The notes under the pieces: model-generated
Told to the model about the DNA's origin: nothing
The model's input: the letters and a program-made list of their open reading frames with translations, nothing else
The model's database searches: none
DNA from: Oscarella lobularis
Taxonomy: Eukaryota > Porifera > Homoscleromorpha > Homosclerophorida > Oscarellidae
DNA length: 64,000 nucleotides
Assembly: GCF_947507565.1 (NCBI RefSeq)
Contig: NC_089176.1
Coordinates: 992,001-1,056,000, forward strand
Reading direction: 5' to 3'
Program-made: the position numbers and the translations under genes
Shown: positions 37,115 through 48,417 of the stretch, piece after piece
Position numbering within the stretch: the stretch's first letter is position 1
How the letters are laid out: every line of letters begins with the position of its first letter

Positions 37115-39942
37115 ATGTCACTCGCCGACGAACTCCTCGCCGATCTCGAAGAAGCAGCCGACGAAGACGAACCAGAATGCGCCGCCGAAGAGAACGACTA
37201 CAATCCGAACGCCGATCGCGACGCAATGGACGTGGACGTGGACGCGACGTCGATCGATCGACTCGCAAAACTCTACAACAGCGCCCAAGTAAGAATCCCG
37301 AGCGAAAACGCGCCCAAGACGCAGTATAGAGTTCTACACACCGCCAGGCCGGGCAAGCGATCGACAAGAAACGATTGAAAACTCCCTTCTTCTCGCCTGC
37401 AGCTCAAACGCGTTCTCGAAGAGATAGGGAATTATATGGAAATGCCGCGATCGGACAACATCGGTAGCATTGTCGTTGAGACGACGAAAAGGGGCCCCTC
37501 TCTCTAATTTTTTCGAACTTTTTCGTAGTACACGGTCCCGTTGAAGCAGATCCCGAATATAAATTGATCGTCGAAGCGAATAATCTCGCCGTTGAAATTG
37601 ATCACGAAATAAGTGAGAGTGGTTCGGGTTATTTTTTTTGATTGTTGGAATTACTTCTTTTTTTCTTTCAGATGTTATTCACAAATTCGTTCGAGATCAT
37701 TATTCGGCGCGATTTCCCGAATTGGAATCGCTTGTGCTTAATCCTATTGACTATATGAAAACGGTCACGGTAAAATCAGACTCACACTGGTGGATCAAAT
37801 TTTGACGCTACAGATTTTCGTCTGATTTAGTTTATTCAAAATTCGCTTGAAGTGACCAAAGTCGATGCTGAACTGAAAGATTTTCTTCCAGCTGCTACAG
37901 TAATGGTTATCAGTGTCACAGCCTCAACAACCCAAGGGTATTAGAGATCGTATCTTGCTCTCTGTTTACTTTAGTGAATTTTTTTTCCTAGGAACAAGAT
38001 CGAGCAAGAGGAATTGGACGAAGTCCTCAAAGCTTGTGAAATGGTAAACGCATTCATTTAGATGAGACGAGGGTTCGGATAGTGAAGAAACGCGCTGCAG
38101 GGCCATTTTTTGAACGATGCCAAGTTGTCCATCTACGAATACGTCGAGAGTCGGATGTCCTTTATCGCACCAAACCTGTCTCACATTGTGGGACCCTCCA
38201 TAGCAGCCAAGCTCATGGGTAGACGAAGAAATATTCATTAGGGAAGAGTTACTATTGTTTCATTAGGAGTTGCTGGAGGACTCACTCCTCTATCAAAGAT
38301 GCCGGCATGCAATGTTCTTGTAAGAGCAACCGTCATTAAAATTGTCCGGGACAATTTTTGAAATCGTCTAAGACAATTTTAAAAATCGTCCTAGACAATT
38401 TCAAAAATCTTCCAAGACAATTTTTAAACGGGACAATTTTAGAAATTGTTCCAAGACAATTCTAAAATTGTCTCAAGACAATTCTAAAATTGTGCTAAGA
38501 CAATTCTAAAATTGTCTCAAGACATTTTTAAAAATTGCCCGGGACAATTTTAAAAATCGTCCAAGACAATTTTTAAAATCGTCTAAGACAATTTTGATTA
38601 TTCTATTCTTATATTTTTTTCAGGTGCTAGGCGCTCAGCGATCGACGTTGTCCGGTTTTTCCTCCATGACGGCTATATCTCACATTGGATTCATTATGCA
38701 GTGCGATCTAGTGCAGAGCACTCAGCCAGTAAGAAAATAGCTGCGATGCAAAAGGACACGCACAATTGAGCGTCTGAAGGATCTTAGAACAAAGGCGGCT
38801 CGGCTGGTTGCTTGTAAGTGCGCCCTGGCAGCTCGCGTCGATAGTTTTCACGAGAGTCCCGGCGGTGCCATGGGAATGAGTGAGTCGATGTGTTAGATCT
38901 TTCTATGCGCATTTGGAAATCTTATCCGGTTCAGATTTGCGTGCTGAGATGGAAAAGAAGTTGGACAAGCTGCAAGAACCGCCGCCCGTGAAGCAGGTGA
39001 AGCCTCTAAATAGGCCGGACACTCCGCCGAGGAAAAAGAGAGGCGGACGAAGGTAAGGCTAAAGAGCGAAGGAGACAATGAAACGAAACGCTTGTCTAGG
39101 GTGAGAAAAATGAAAGAGCGATATGCGGTTACAGAGATGAGAAAGCAGGCGAACAGAATGACGTTTGGAGAGGTGATTCCGTTATAATAAATAGTCTCGT
39201 TTTCTTATCTTTGTCTCTTTCAGGTTGAAGACGATCCTTATCAGAGTGAAATGGGATTTTCCGTTGGCAACGTGGGCAAGTCAGGAACGGGAAAAGTTCG
39301 CGGTCCTCCGGTCGACGCGAAAACGCAAGCAACTGTATCCAAAAGACTACAGGTATCCATTGGATTTCCTCAAAGTACAGTAGAAGCAAATCGTAGCGTT
39401 TTCTCAGAGAAAAATAGAAAAGCAACAGCAAGTGTACGGCGGTCGATCGACAGTTCGAGGTCGAGAAACGTCGGGAACCGCATCTAGCATAGCCTTCACT
39501 CCCCTACAGGTTGGTACGGACACGTTGGGTTGGCATTTCTAACGACATCTGCATTGTAGGGTCTTGAGATTGTCAATCCTCAAGCGGCCGAGAAAAACAT
39601 ACAAGAGGTAGGTCAGAATAGTACTTAGTTAAGAAACGAACCCTAGGTCTAATACCAAACACCTCAGGGGGAGAGAGAGTTGTGGCTACCCTATATGAGA
39701 GAAGGGTGGTTTTTAGTGTATAAAAATCAATGGGTTTTGCGGGAAGTGTAACATAAATCTGCTTGTAGAATGTAGAATACCTCTCCCTATGGGTCCCCAA
39801 TGCGTAAGGAGGAAGGAACGAATTCAATTGTCCCTTGTCTGTCGTATAGGTAAACGCCAAATATTTCTCCAGCCTTGCTGGCTTCAAAAACACAAAGAAA
39901 ACGACGACGACGAAAGACGACAGAAAAGAAGCCAAAACATAA
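37115..39942 (+). CDS. PRPF31: U4/U6 snRNP protein PRPF31
   Basis: PRPF31 binds the 15.5K-U4 snRNA complex and is needed for tri-snRNP assembly. ATG at 37115 gives MSLADELLADLEEAADEDEP, matching human SLADELLADLEEAAEE. Exons continue with GPVEADPEYKLIVEANNLAV, IHKFVRDHYSARFPELESL, MVISVTASTTQG, IYEYVESRMSFIAPNLSHIV (Nop domain), MGVAGGLTPLSKMPACNVL, LGAQRSTLSGFSSMTAISHI, KAARLVACKCALAARVDSFH, EPPPVKQVKPLNRPDTPPRK, RKMKERYAVTEMRKQANRMT and SGTASSIAFTPLQGLEIVNP. The stop is at 39942 after KTTTTKDDRKEAKT. More than ten exons; one intron (about 38325-38620) is filled by palindromic tandem repeats. Complete and apparently functional. Confidence 0.95.
38333..38595. repeat. Palindromic ~22-bp tandem repeats in PRPF31 intron
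   Basis: About twelve units of the form AAGACAATTTTAAAAATCGTCC, each itself near-palindromic (GACAATTTTxAAAATTGTC). Units vary at a few positions. The array occupies nearly the whole intron before the exon starting VLGAQRST. Confidence 0.9.
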
Positions 39943-40046
39943 ACAAGGTAGAGCGAGAAACGCAAATACACTAGTTCCCGATCAAAATCCGGTCCGCCCG
40001 TCACCCCCACGTTAAGCCTACAGTACGTTTCCGTACTTCTCCCTTT

Positions 40047-40599
40047 CTAACAAAAAAGAGACGCATAAAGAGAGAGCAATGCGAAAACGCGATCCGCACC
40101 TTTATCCTGCAAGTATTTGTGTATCTCCATGTGCCCCGCCTTCTCGGCCATCGCCCTCGCCGTGTTACCCTTCTTCGACTTGACGCGCAAATTCGCGCCG
40201 CGCTCGACGAGCCACTCGACGGCGCGCCGATGCCCGCTCTTCGCCGCTATGTGAAGCGCGGCGCAGCCGCTCTGATCGGGCTTATTCAAATCCCAGCCGC
40301 GTTCCTCGAGCGCTTCCATGCAATCGACGTGCCCATTTACCGTTGCCTTGTGAAGGGCCGTTTGACCCGATTTATCGTAGGCGTCAGGTTCCTATATAGC
40401 GAAGGATCGCCCCCCGCGACCCGTTCCGTATATCTTATTAGTTCCTTTCTCTCGATTTCCTTACCGCTCCGCAGTCAACGGCTCGGTGAACGTCCCGCGC
40501 GTTTCCGGCAAACGCTTTAGAAGTAAAATTCGTATCGGTCAGTTTTTCTTTTCGCGCTGTACGTCGCTTACCGGCGTCCCATACATTCTGGGTGGGCAT
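40047..40599 (-). CDS. Small ankyrin-repeat protein
   Basis: Three exons on the minus strand join as MPTQNVWDAAFAGNARDVHR, AVDCGAEPDAYDKSGQTALH and so on to about 135 residues, ATG at 40599. It holds three to four ankyrin repeats: KSGQTALHKATVNGHVDCME, QSGCAALHIAAKSGHRRAVE, and KKGNTARAMAEKAGHMEIHK. The last exon either stops at 40047 (tail VFALLSLYASLFC) or splices on at an alternative GT near 40098. No other domain is seen, so the partner is unknown. It is convergent with PRPF31, 104 bp apart. Confidence 0.75.
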
Positions 40600-40778
40600 T
40601 ATAGAGGGGCGGTTTCTCGCGGCAATATACGTACAGTACTGTCAGTAGGTCCCGTTTCCTCACTTGAAGGAACAAAAATTGCTGAAGCCAATAGAGCTGG
40701 CCAGCACTTTATTTACTTGGCTACGTTAAACGCGCGCTACACTAGATACAATTTCTCTCTGTGACATCTACTTTTACA

Positions 40779-41510
40779 CTACCGGGCACCTTTTGCTATC
40801 CAATCTACTATCACGTCTAAATTAGTCTTATTTCGTGCGCTGATTTCTGTGAACGATACGTCCTGTTTCGATGTAGCCACAATGTCATCTAAACGGATCA
40901 GCGAGCTGAGTTCTATGATTGTCATTCTCATGTCTCGTTCTATATCACTGCACAGAATTAAAAATTCAACCCCCGTATTTGTAATCAAATGTTCACGTTA
41001 CATTTTATTAAAAAGAAGAAGAAATCGAGCTTTCTGTAGCTCAGGAGACGATATTAGCTCCAAGAGTAGTATGCATGAGGCCGCAGTCTGTTGCCGGTTG
41101 GCCAAATCAAACATAAACTAAATGGAAACGGTGGGAGAAGACAACACGTAGTCGTGATAGTTTTTTACCAGAACATTCTGTGCATCTTCAAAGCAGCTAC
41201 TCCAAATAGGTGCCATGGCACCGCCCATCTCGCGAACAGTTATAGCTTCCTTACCAACAGTGAAGCTTACTAAATTAGTTCCAATCTGCAGTTCATTTAT
41301 TAAATTTTAGTATGTCACGTGATTGATACACGTTACCGTGGCGATAGTAGCAGGCACTGCTTCGTCGTCTTCTTCCGCAGCTTTTACTGCATAGACTGCG
41401 CGCGTAGATAGTTTTGAAGAATACGCAATAACCTAAAGTTGCGTACTTGCGCGAAGCTGTTTCAAAAGTAGCGTTTTTCCCACTCCTTTCGCTCCGAGCA
41501 GCAAAGTCAT
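40779..41510 (-). CDS. ARL16: ARL16-like small GTPase
   Basis: ARF-like GTPase; human ARL16 acts in ciliary export traffic. ATG at 41510 begins MTLLLGAKGVGKTLLLKQL (human MCLLLGATGVGKTLLVKRL), carrying the P-loop at the very N-terminus as in ARL16. Further exons include a block ending AITVREMGGAMAPIWSS (human ITIRELGGCMGPIWSS), NRQQTAASCILLLELISSPE, FLLLFNKM (NKxD region), and SSLIRLDDIVATSKQDVSFT followed by EISARNKTNLDVIVDWIAKG. Stop at 40779. About five exons with short introns. Assignment rests on order and on ARL16-specific features. It is head to head with HAPSTR1 (200 bp between ATGs). Confidence 0.85.
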
Positions 41511-41710
41511 TTTCTGCCTGCGCACGCTAACGTTCTATGGCAGGACTCTTTGCTTGTAAATAATCTCTGGTTCGGCAGCTCCGAGTATCTATCATGAGGC
41601 TATCAGGAGCATTTTTAATTAGTGTCAATCGGCCAATGGGAAGGTGGCCGTGGTGTTGTCCTTCTTTCAACGCGCATGCGTCGTAATTGGGACTCCCAAA
41701 ACCACAGAGA
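41511..41710. promoter_or_regulatory. Divergent promoter, ARL16 / HAPSTR1
   Basis: 200 bp between divergent start codons. It contains CCAAT-type sequence near 41631 (GGCCAATGGG) and no TATA. Shared control is inferred. Confidence 0.45.
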
Positions 41711-42573
41711 ATGGATCGAGAGGGTGATCGTCTCGACGAGGATGGCTTTCAAGACGAAGACATCGACGAAGAAGTGACGGCAGTCGGTCAGAGCGCTTCC
41801 CAACACCTGTGGCGCCTGTTCGAAGGGGCTGCCGTAGCGATCGCTCAACTCTACAAAGGTAAATAGCCCGATAAAACGTTCGCACGCCGATATTCTCTCG
41901 CAGAACGACAGCAATTCGGTTCGAATTCGATTTGGCCGCTCTTTCAGGAGAGCGCGAGAGCGATAACGGCACTTTATCAAGGTGAGAGACCCGCGCGAGG
42001 AGAAAAGGGGCTCTCTCTATTCAGTTACGATTGTTTTTCCATTCAGACAGCTTCGATATGCATCGAAAGGCGATGGAACTCGGCATCCAGTGGGGCCAAC
42101 GCAAGAGAACGAAAGAGATCCTCGCCTGGGCGAGGCGGCGCAGACGAAACGTGTTGCGACGCGACGATCTCGTCGGTTTTATAACGAAAGGAGCGAAGCC
42201 GACGTCGCCCGCGCGTCCTCCCGTCGCCGCCGAATCGCACGCGTCCTCGATTCCGGCTCCGCCGGTGTTTTCGCTTCCCGAAGAGGAATCGGTTCCAGTT
42301 CCGTCGACGATCGACGGCACCGATTCCTTGCCTATAGATTTTGACTTTAGCGGTGGTACCGGTTCCGCGGCTGCCGGGCAATCGGGTTCGATACCGGTGC
42401 CCGCGTTTAGTTTCGGTTCGCGTCGGCCGCCAGCAACGTCGGCGCTGCCGATGCGCGAGAATCTCTCGCGTGATTCGGCTTTCGCTCGCGCTTTGGCGAC
42501 GGGACGAAAGAGGCTCGGCTGTAATGATGTTATTATGGAGTCGCCTTCGCCCAAGCGCGGCAGATTGACGTAG
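41711..42573 (+). CDS. HAPSTR1: HAPSTR1 (C16orf72) homolog, stress-response regulator
   Basis: ATG at 41711 (MDREGDRLDEDGFQDEDIDE). Three exons read SQHLWRLFEGAAVAIAQLYK, SIWPLFQESARAITALYQ and DSFDMHRKAMELGIQWGQRK, aligning with human HAPSTR1 KLWHLFQNSATAVAQLYK, LWVPFQNAATAVTNLYK and ESVDTHQRSFDIGIQIGYQR. LAWARRRRRNVLRRDDLVGF matches the basic region after it. A disordered Ser/Pro tail ends with VIMESPSPKRGRLT, like human VITDSPTHKRNRMI, a likely nuclear signal. Human HAPSTR1 partners with the E3 ligase HUWE1 in a general stress pathway. Stop at 42573. Complete. Confidence 0.92.
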
Positions 42574-42827
42574 ATATACACGCGTACTACAGCGCTTGCT
42601 CACATAGCGTTTCTATTGGAGTTGTAATTTGAAAAACAGTGCTTTGGAACATTTCCTTTTCTTCTGGCGTTCGTTATTACGGTATTGTAGAACTGATGAA
42701 TGAATGACAAGACGTGCAGAAATGGTTTGATGATTGGCTTTCTATGTACATTGATGTATGTAGAGCAATCATAGATTTTCGCAGCGTGTTGGTTTATATT
42801 GGAAAAGGAGACGCATTTTGCCGTGCA

Positions 42828-42912
42828 GCCGTGATCGTCTAGTGGTTAGGACTCTACGTTGTGGTCATCCGTCAAAACCGTAGCGACTTGGGTTCAAATC
42901 CCAATCACGGCA
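42828..42912 (+). tRNA. tRNA-His (GTG) with 13-nt intron
   Basis: Acceptor stem GCCGTGA pairs with TCACGGC, followed by discriminator A; no CCA is encoded. A box TAGTGGTTAGGA and B box GGTTCAAATCC are present. The anticodon stem CTACG/CGTAG closes perfectly if 13 nt (about 42868-42880, TCATCCGTCAAAA) are removed after position 37, leaving loop TTGTGGC with anticodon GTG. A run of T at 42914-42922 is a Pol III terminator. Confidence 0.93.
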
Positions 42913-43075
42913 CATTTTTTTTCTTTTTCTTTTTTCATCTTTTTTTATATCTAGGGCGAAACAAGCGTTTTATTTCTCCACGTCAATGTCACAAAAGTTT
43001 TAAAAGTTCCTCGCTTTTTTTCGGCACACCACGCCTCTACCTTAGCACGCTAACGCTCAACGAGTCCTGCGAAAA

Positions 43076-46000
43076 ATGAACACAAACGGCGAACGCGTGC
43101 CTTCGGACGATTCCGATGCAGACGAACCAAGCTTCGACGACCCATCGGACTTTGTCGACGACATAAGCGACGAAGGTGAAGCGATGTGAGACCTGTGAGA
43201 CCACGTGGCGAAACGTCTGTCTCCTTCCAGCGCTTCTTTCCGACTGCACGATCGAGAGACCGTCACTCGACGATCGAATGAGCACGGTGATCGTCGTCGA
43301 CAACGTTCCCAGCGTCAAAGCGGATCGCTTGGAAAAACTGAGGAAAGTCATTAACAAAATAATGGCTCGTTTCGGCGAAATCGTCACCGAACATTATCCC
43401 GCGGACGCGAATGGAGAGACGAAAGGGTAAGCGGCGAAGATGCTACTGTAGGGGTCCCCTCTGAGGGGGCTCGTCTAGGTACATCTTTCTCGAGTACAAG
43501 AGCGCGCAGGAAGCGGCGAACGCGGTGAAGACGGCGCACGGATATCGTTTAGACAAGGCGCACGTTTTTTCCGTTCACGCTTTCTCGGACTTCGAAAAGT
43601 AAGTGGGTCTTATATGAACTGTAAAGCATAATTATATTGTGCTAGGTACTCCAATGTTGACGAGAAATGGACGGTTCCGGAAAATCAAAAATACGATCCT
43701 CAAGTCAGTACGAATAAGCAAGCATAACTTTTTTTCACCTTTTGAAATTGGATATAGGAGAATTTGCATTCTTGGCTGTTGAACCCGGATTGCGTTGACC
43801 AGTTCGCCGTGTCCTATGCAGCCGGCGATAGAACGGTCATATGCTCAAACACTCTACCAGAAACGACTCAAGTCATTGAAAGAGACGTATGCCGTACACG
43901 TACAGCCAACATGCCGGCACCGGACTTTGTTTCTGTCGTAGCATTGGACTGAAGGCTATTTGCGTTGGTCGCCGAATGGGACCTATTTGGCGACGATGCA
44001 CAAGCAGGGCGTCGCTTTGTGGGGAGGCAAAGGGTTCAGGAGAATTGAACGCTTTGCTCATCTAGGCGTCAAATTTGTTGATTTTTCACCCTGCGAACGG
44101 TAGACGCGTCTGATGAACCGAAAATGAGCTAATTCCTTGTTTAGATTCTTGGTTACGTTTTGTCCCCAATCAGATAAAGAAGAGGTGGGTATTTGTTGTA
44201 ACATTTATCGCGTAAAGAAACTCTCAAAATTTGCTTGATAGACGGCAATTATTTGGGATATTCGCACTGGAATGAAGAAGCGAGGTTTTCAATGCGAGGA
44301 CTCGTCAAAGTGGCCAATATTCAAGTAGAAAATTGATTTGTCCTTTCATATTACTATTGAGATCTTTTGCAGATGGAATCACGACGGGAAATATTTCGCG
44401 AAGCAAGGCAATGGACTAATAAGCATCTATGAAACACAAGTGAATTAAGATTATTATTATGCACTTTGAGGGGTTTTATACGTTGCTCCTATAGACGTTT
44501 GGTCTGTTGGATAAAAAGAGCATTCAAGCCAAGGACGTTCAGTGAGTAAAACAATCCGTGGTTCTCTTACTGTCTCACTTTGTTTTCTAGGGATTTTCTT
44601 TGGTCGCCTGTCGACGATGTCATCGCGTTTTGGGTGCCCGAAAACGTGCAGAATCCGGCTCGATTCACAATCATGGAAATTCCCAGTCGCAACGAAATTC
44701 GTTTCAAAACCCTTTTCAACGTCTCGACGGTACGTACAAAACGTTAAAATGAACTTTGAATAAATTGTCTCTGGTCTCTAGTGTGAAATGTATTGGCAAC
44801 AGAAGGGAGAATATCTCTGTTTGAAAGTTGATCGCTTTGCCTCTAAAAACAAAAAGGTGCAGCATCGAAACGTTGCTTTGGCAACTCAAAATCTTCACCC
44901 CCGGGGGGTTCTTCTTCTTCTTCTTTCAGACTACGACAGCCAACTTGGAGATATTTAGTCTGAAAGAGAAACAAATTCCAGTCAATCAGGTAGAAATGAA
45001 AGGTCAGAAAAGTGCACCAGAAGGCGTGTAGATGCTAATCTCCGCATCTTCTCTGCGACAAGGCTCGTTGGTCTCTTTTGCTTGGGAACCTGTTGGACCT
45101 AAATTTGTCACCGTCGAAGGCACGGCTCCAATGCAGACGATTAGATTCTTCAAAGTGGAACAGGGCGGCACCATCACACCGTCAAGTGAACACAATACGA
45201 TGCGCTTCTCCTTCACGATCTCTTGCACTGTGCTCTTTTTTCCAATTAGAAATGTTGGAGAAGAAGTCGTGCAACATGGTGTCGTGGTCACCCCAGGGAC
45301 GATTCATTGTTTTGGGCTATTTACCGTTAGTCGTGAACAAGTACTAATCGCGAATCTTTTTTTGCTATCTTTTGTTTCAGTCAAGGTCTCTTGGAATTCT
45401 GCGACACTTTCGATATGTGCATCATGAACGCTACCGAACACTTTCAAGCGACTGACATCGAGTGGGATCCAACGGGACGATACGTTGCCAGTCAAGTCAG
45501 CTGGTGGCAGCAAAAGGTTTGGGGAGGGGGAGGGAAATGTGAGGATTCTCTAGCGTTCTTTGTCGATTTAGAGTGCTGATCATGGCTATATTCTGTGGAG
45601 TTTTCAAGGAAAGTTGCTGGCGCGTGGCACTCGCGAGAATTTCTGTCAGATGATGTGGAGACCGAGACCACCGAGCCTTCTCACTTCCGAGGACATTCAG
45701 GTAGGATTGCGTTCTACTGTCGCATTGGCTTCTACTATACGTGTACTTTTCACAGGAGATACAAAAAGATATGAAGAAATATCAGCGCGAATTTGAAGTG
45801 AAAGATAGGATGAGTCAGACCAAGAGTTCGAAGGCAAGTTGCATGAATTCCTTCCTCTGACACCGCGAGTCTTTGATCAGTGCATTGATATCCTTTTGTT
45901 TTGGGGGTCCTGTACATCTAGATATCTATCTATCTATCTATGGCTTACTTTTATTTGTAGGAGCTGGTTGAGAAACGCCGAGCCATGATGAAGGAGTTCA

Positions 46001-46226
46001 CCGAGTATCGTCGTCGGAAAGGCGAGGAAAGTAAGAAAAAACAAGCAGAGCTCGTCATAAGAAGAGAAGGTGCTGAAATTGTCTAAATAAAAAAACTACA
46101 GTATAGTACGTACTGTTATTGTTATTAGCAATGAGAAGGCCAGACGCAAAAGATGAAGCAATCGAAGAAGAAACGGTTGAATTTTTAGTCAGCGAAAAGT
46201 CTGTTGTAGTCGATAAAAACGACTGA
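43076..46226 (+). CDS. EIF3B: Translation initiation factor eIF3 subunit B
   Basis: Scaffold of the eIF3 complex on the 40S ribosome. ATG at 43076 ([20 protein letters not shown]). An RRM follows: [60 protein letters not shown]. The WD40-like beta-propeller includes [155 protein letters not shown] and [20 protein letters not shown]. The C-terminal helical part has [20 protein letters not shown] and [20 protein letters not shown]. Stop at 46226. At least fifteen exons. The order matches human EIF3B throughout. Confidence 0.95.
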
Positions 46227-47665
46227 GTGACGCATGACTGGAAATCATATGTCACATCGCTCACATGATGCGCTTGGCCGTTTCGCGTTATGCTCAGGTT
46301 ATTGTGCCATGGACACTGCACTGTAGTTCATGAGTCCGTCATCTTACGGCTGAACGCTGACCAGGTTAGCCACAAAGCAATATTTGTTGTTGTTATTAAC
46401 GCTCGTTTTTTAGGAGTTGGGGTCCTGAGCACGACCCCGTCATCAAAAAACTGCTCTCAACCGGGGTCCTAAGCATGACCCCGTCATCAAAAACTGCTCG
46501 TAGATAAGGGAGGGGACGGTTGATTTATTTAATAAATTGAAAAAAATTAACAGTGTCCCCTCGCGTTTCATGCACAGGCAGTTTTGACGGGGTCATGCCC
46601 AGGACCCCAGGCAGTTTTTGATGACGGCAGGACCCCGGCGGAGCAGTTTTTAATGACGGGGTCGTGCTCAGGACCCCAACTCCTAAAAAGACAAACTTAG
46701 CTGAATACGATGAAATTAATCTGCTTACCAGATAAATCTTGAAAGACTTCGTGGAGACTGAGACTGCAGTCCCCACAGCTAATGTGTGCCTGCTACCGTC
46801 CTCTGTAGACGCATGCAGGCACTCTTTTGTTCAGGCGACATTCTTTGACAGAGACTGCCAATAAATGATAGTAGCCTCTGTTCAAAAATACACGCCGTGA
46901 TAGTGGGCAGTTTTTCTTCTCGTGGCTGCGCATAAGCGCGGCCTGCCCAGGAGAGGTGGCCGTTTAGACGTTATTGCCTCATACCACAGGAGGCATACAG
47001 GCAGTTTAGGAGATTGCGTCTTATAGCAAAGTCACAATGTTCCGAGATCCGGTAGATGGACCACGGTCAACCTCTTCGCCCATTTTGTCTTCAATGAAAA
47101 AAGAGGAGAGAAAACCTCAGGACGAAACCCCATGAAGGCATGATGCGCCGAACGTTCACCTTTGAGTGTCTGTAGAGGTCAACTTCCGGCCACGTGATCT
47201 ACAAAGTTAGCGAAGAAATGAGCCAAATCGCTCTAAAGCCATGAGCTATAGCTATATAACTTCTCAAAAATAGCTATATACCTTCTCAAAAAATGGCTCG
47301 GCCGCGAATTGCCTTTCTAACAGTCCCTTAGGACAGTTTTGGGCCATTTCAGCCGCTTCGGGCTCTTTTTCCACGGAGAAGAGTCGTTTATGAAATTGTA
47401 TTTCACAACGCGTTTAAAGAACACCCTCAAAACGCCGTGCATTTCGCGGAGATACGTGTCGCGAGGACAAGGATAATCACGTGATCGAACCACACGCGCA
47501 ATGACGGTACAGTACATACCGTATGTACTGTACTACTGTAATTCATAGAAAGAGCAAGCAAAGAAAAAGAAGCGAACACAAATTCTTTCAGCACAGCCTA
47601 CAGTGCCTAGGCGCAGCAAGGTTATGTCACTGGCATGCAGAATCCTGAGCCCGTGGGATCTTCAA
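46227..47665. other. Intergenic region with a foldback element
   Basis: No gene is supported across 1.4 kb. It holds the element at 46407-46689 and a short direct repeat TAGCTATATAxCTTCTCAAAA twice near 47250-47290. A candidate minus-strand frame near 47317-47517 has no recognisable domain. Confidence 0.5.
46407..46689. mobile_element. MITE/foldback element with 19-bp terminal inverted repeats
   Basis: Left end TTTTTAGGAGTTGGGGTCCT mirrors right end AGGACCCCAACTCCTAAAAA. Inside, the block GGGTCCTRAGCAYGACCCCG followed by TCATCAAAAACTGCTC occurs twice directly on the left and twice inverted on the right. No coding capacity. No clear target-site duplication was found, so the superfamily is open. 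Confidence 0.75.
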
Positions 47666-48133
47666 TCATCCCGAACTCGGAGCCGCGACGACGCCGTGGC
47701 AAGTGAGATCAAAGGTCACGCGGTTTGAGCTATCAACTGTATTCCAATTTTTAGGGCTTCCGTCAGATTTTCGCAAGGTAATAGAAACGTAGTTTTTTGT
47801 TGTTTGAACGCGAACTTGGCCATCATAGTCTTGAAAATTTAAGTGACATAATGGGTAGGCCTTATAGCTGGTGGTGAAGGGGATGTCCAGTTGGTCACTT
47901 GTCAGGGATGCGGTGCTTACGGCAAAGTTGGCTTTACCACCGAAGGATGCGTCGGCCGGAAAACTGAAAACCATGTCATTGTCATAGTACGCTTCCACAG
48001 TCAGGAAAGATAAGCCTATCTGATCGGCAGCGTGCATTGCGGGATTCATCACGACGCTGTTCACCAGCGGAAGTGCCACAGCGCCAGTGAAAAAAACTGC
48101 ACAGAAAGCAACTTGAAGCAAAAATGAAATCAT
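47666..48133 (-). CDS. Small secreted protein, unknown family
   Basis: A single exon of 155 codons, ATG at 48133. Residues 1-20 (MISFLLQVAFCAVFFTGAVA) form a clear signal peptide with a cleavage site near AVA-LP. The mature part alternates beta-like stretches (FLTVEAYYDNDMVFSFPADA, VRVQTTKNYVSITLRKSDGS) and has two cysteines that could pair. A beta-sandwich, lectin-like or extracellular fold is plausible but not shown. In-frame sequence upstream of 48133 has no ATG. A TATA-like box (TATAAAG, minus strand, about 48212-48218) lies 80 bp upstream, and two GATAAG-bearing tandem repeats lie beyond it. That is unlike the TATA-less housekeeping neighbours and suggests cell-type-specific high expression. 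Confidence 0.6.
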   Translation of the reverse strand: MISFLLQVAFCAVFFTGAVALPLVNSVVMNPAMHAADQIGLSFLTVEAYYDNDMVFSFPADASFGGKANFAVSTASLTSDQLDIPFTTSYKAYPLCHLNFQDYDGQVRVQTTKNYVSITLRKSDGSPKNWNTVDSSNRVTFDLTCHGVVAAPSSG

Positions 48134-48211
48134 TTTCAAGACTTCTTGGAAAAGTTCGATTTCAGTCGTAGGCTGGGGAAGAGAACTCTGACTGTGAAGC
48201 GATTTGCTCGG

Positions 48212-48218
48212 CTTTATA
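48212..48218 (-). promoter_or_regulatory. TATA box of secreted-protein gene
   Basis: TATAAAG on the minus strand, about 80 bp before the ATG at 48133, in the right orientation and range for a core promoter. Confidence 0.55.
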
Positions 48219-48244
48219 TGGCAGCACGTTTGCTCAACTTTACC

Positions 48245-48417
48245 TTTAGGCAATCACTCGTCTGGTTTCTTATTGGCGTCTGATTCTTGAAGGCTCCCAA
48301 ATCATTGATTAGATAAGCGGGAGATGACTTTTTAGGCAATCCCTCCTCTGGATTCTTAATTATTGGATTTGATTCTTGAAGGCTCCTAAATCATATCATC
48401 AGATAAGCGGAGGAAGA
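48245..48417. repeat. 86-bp direct repeat with GATA sites upstream of secreted-protein gene
   Basis: Two tandem units start at 48245 and 48331 (TTTAGGCAATC...), share TTGATTCTTGAAGGCTCC-like and AGATAAGCGG blocks, and each carry GATAAG (48312-48317, 48402-48407). Position suggests a duplicated enhancer. Confidence 0.65.

Noticed and set aside
47317-47517. Minus-strand 66-codon frame
   Set aside because: No homology or start context; likely chance.
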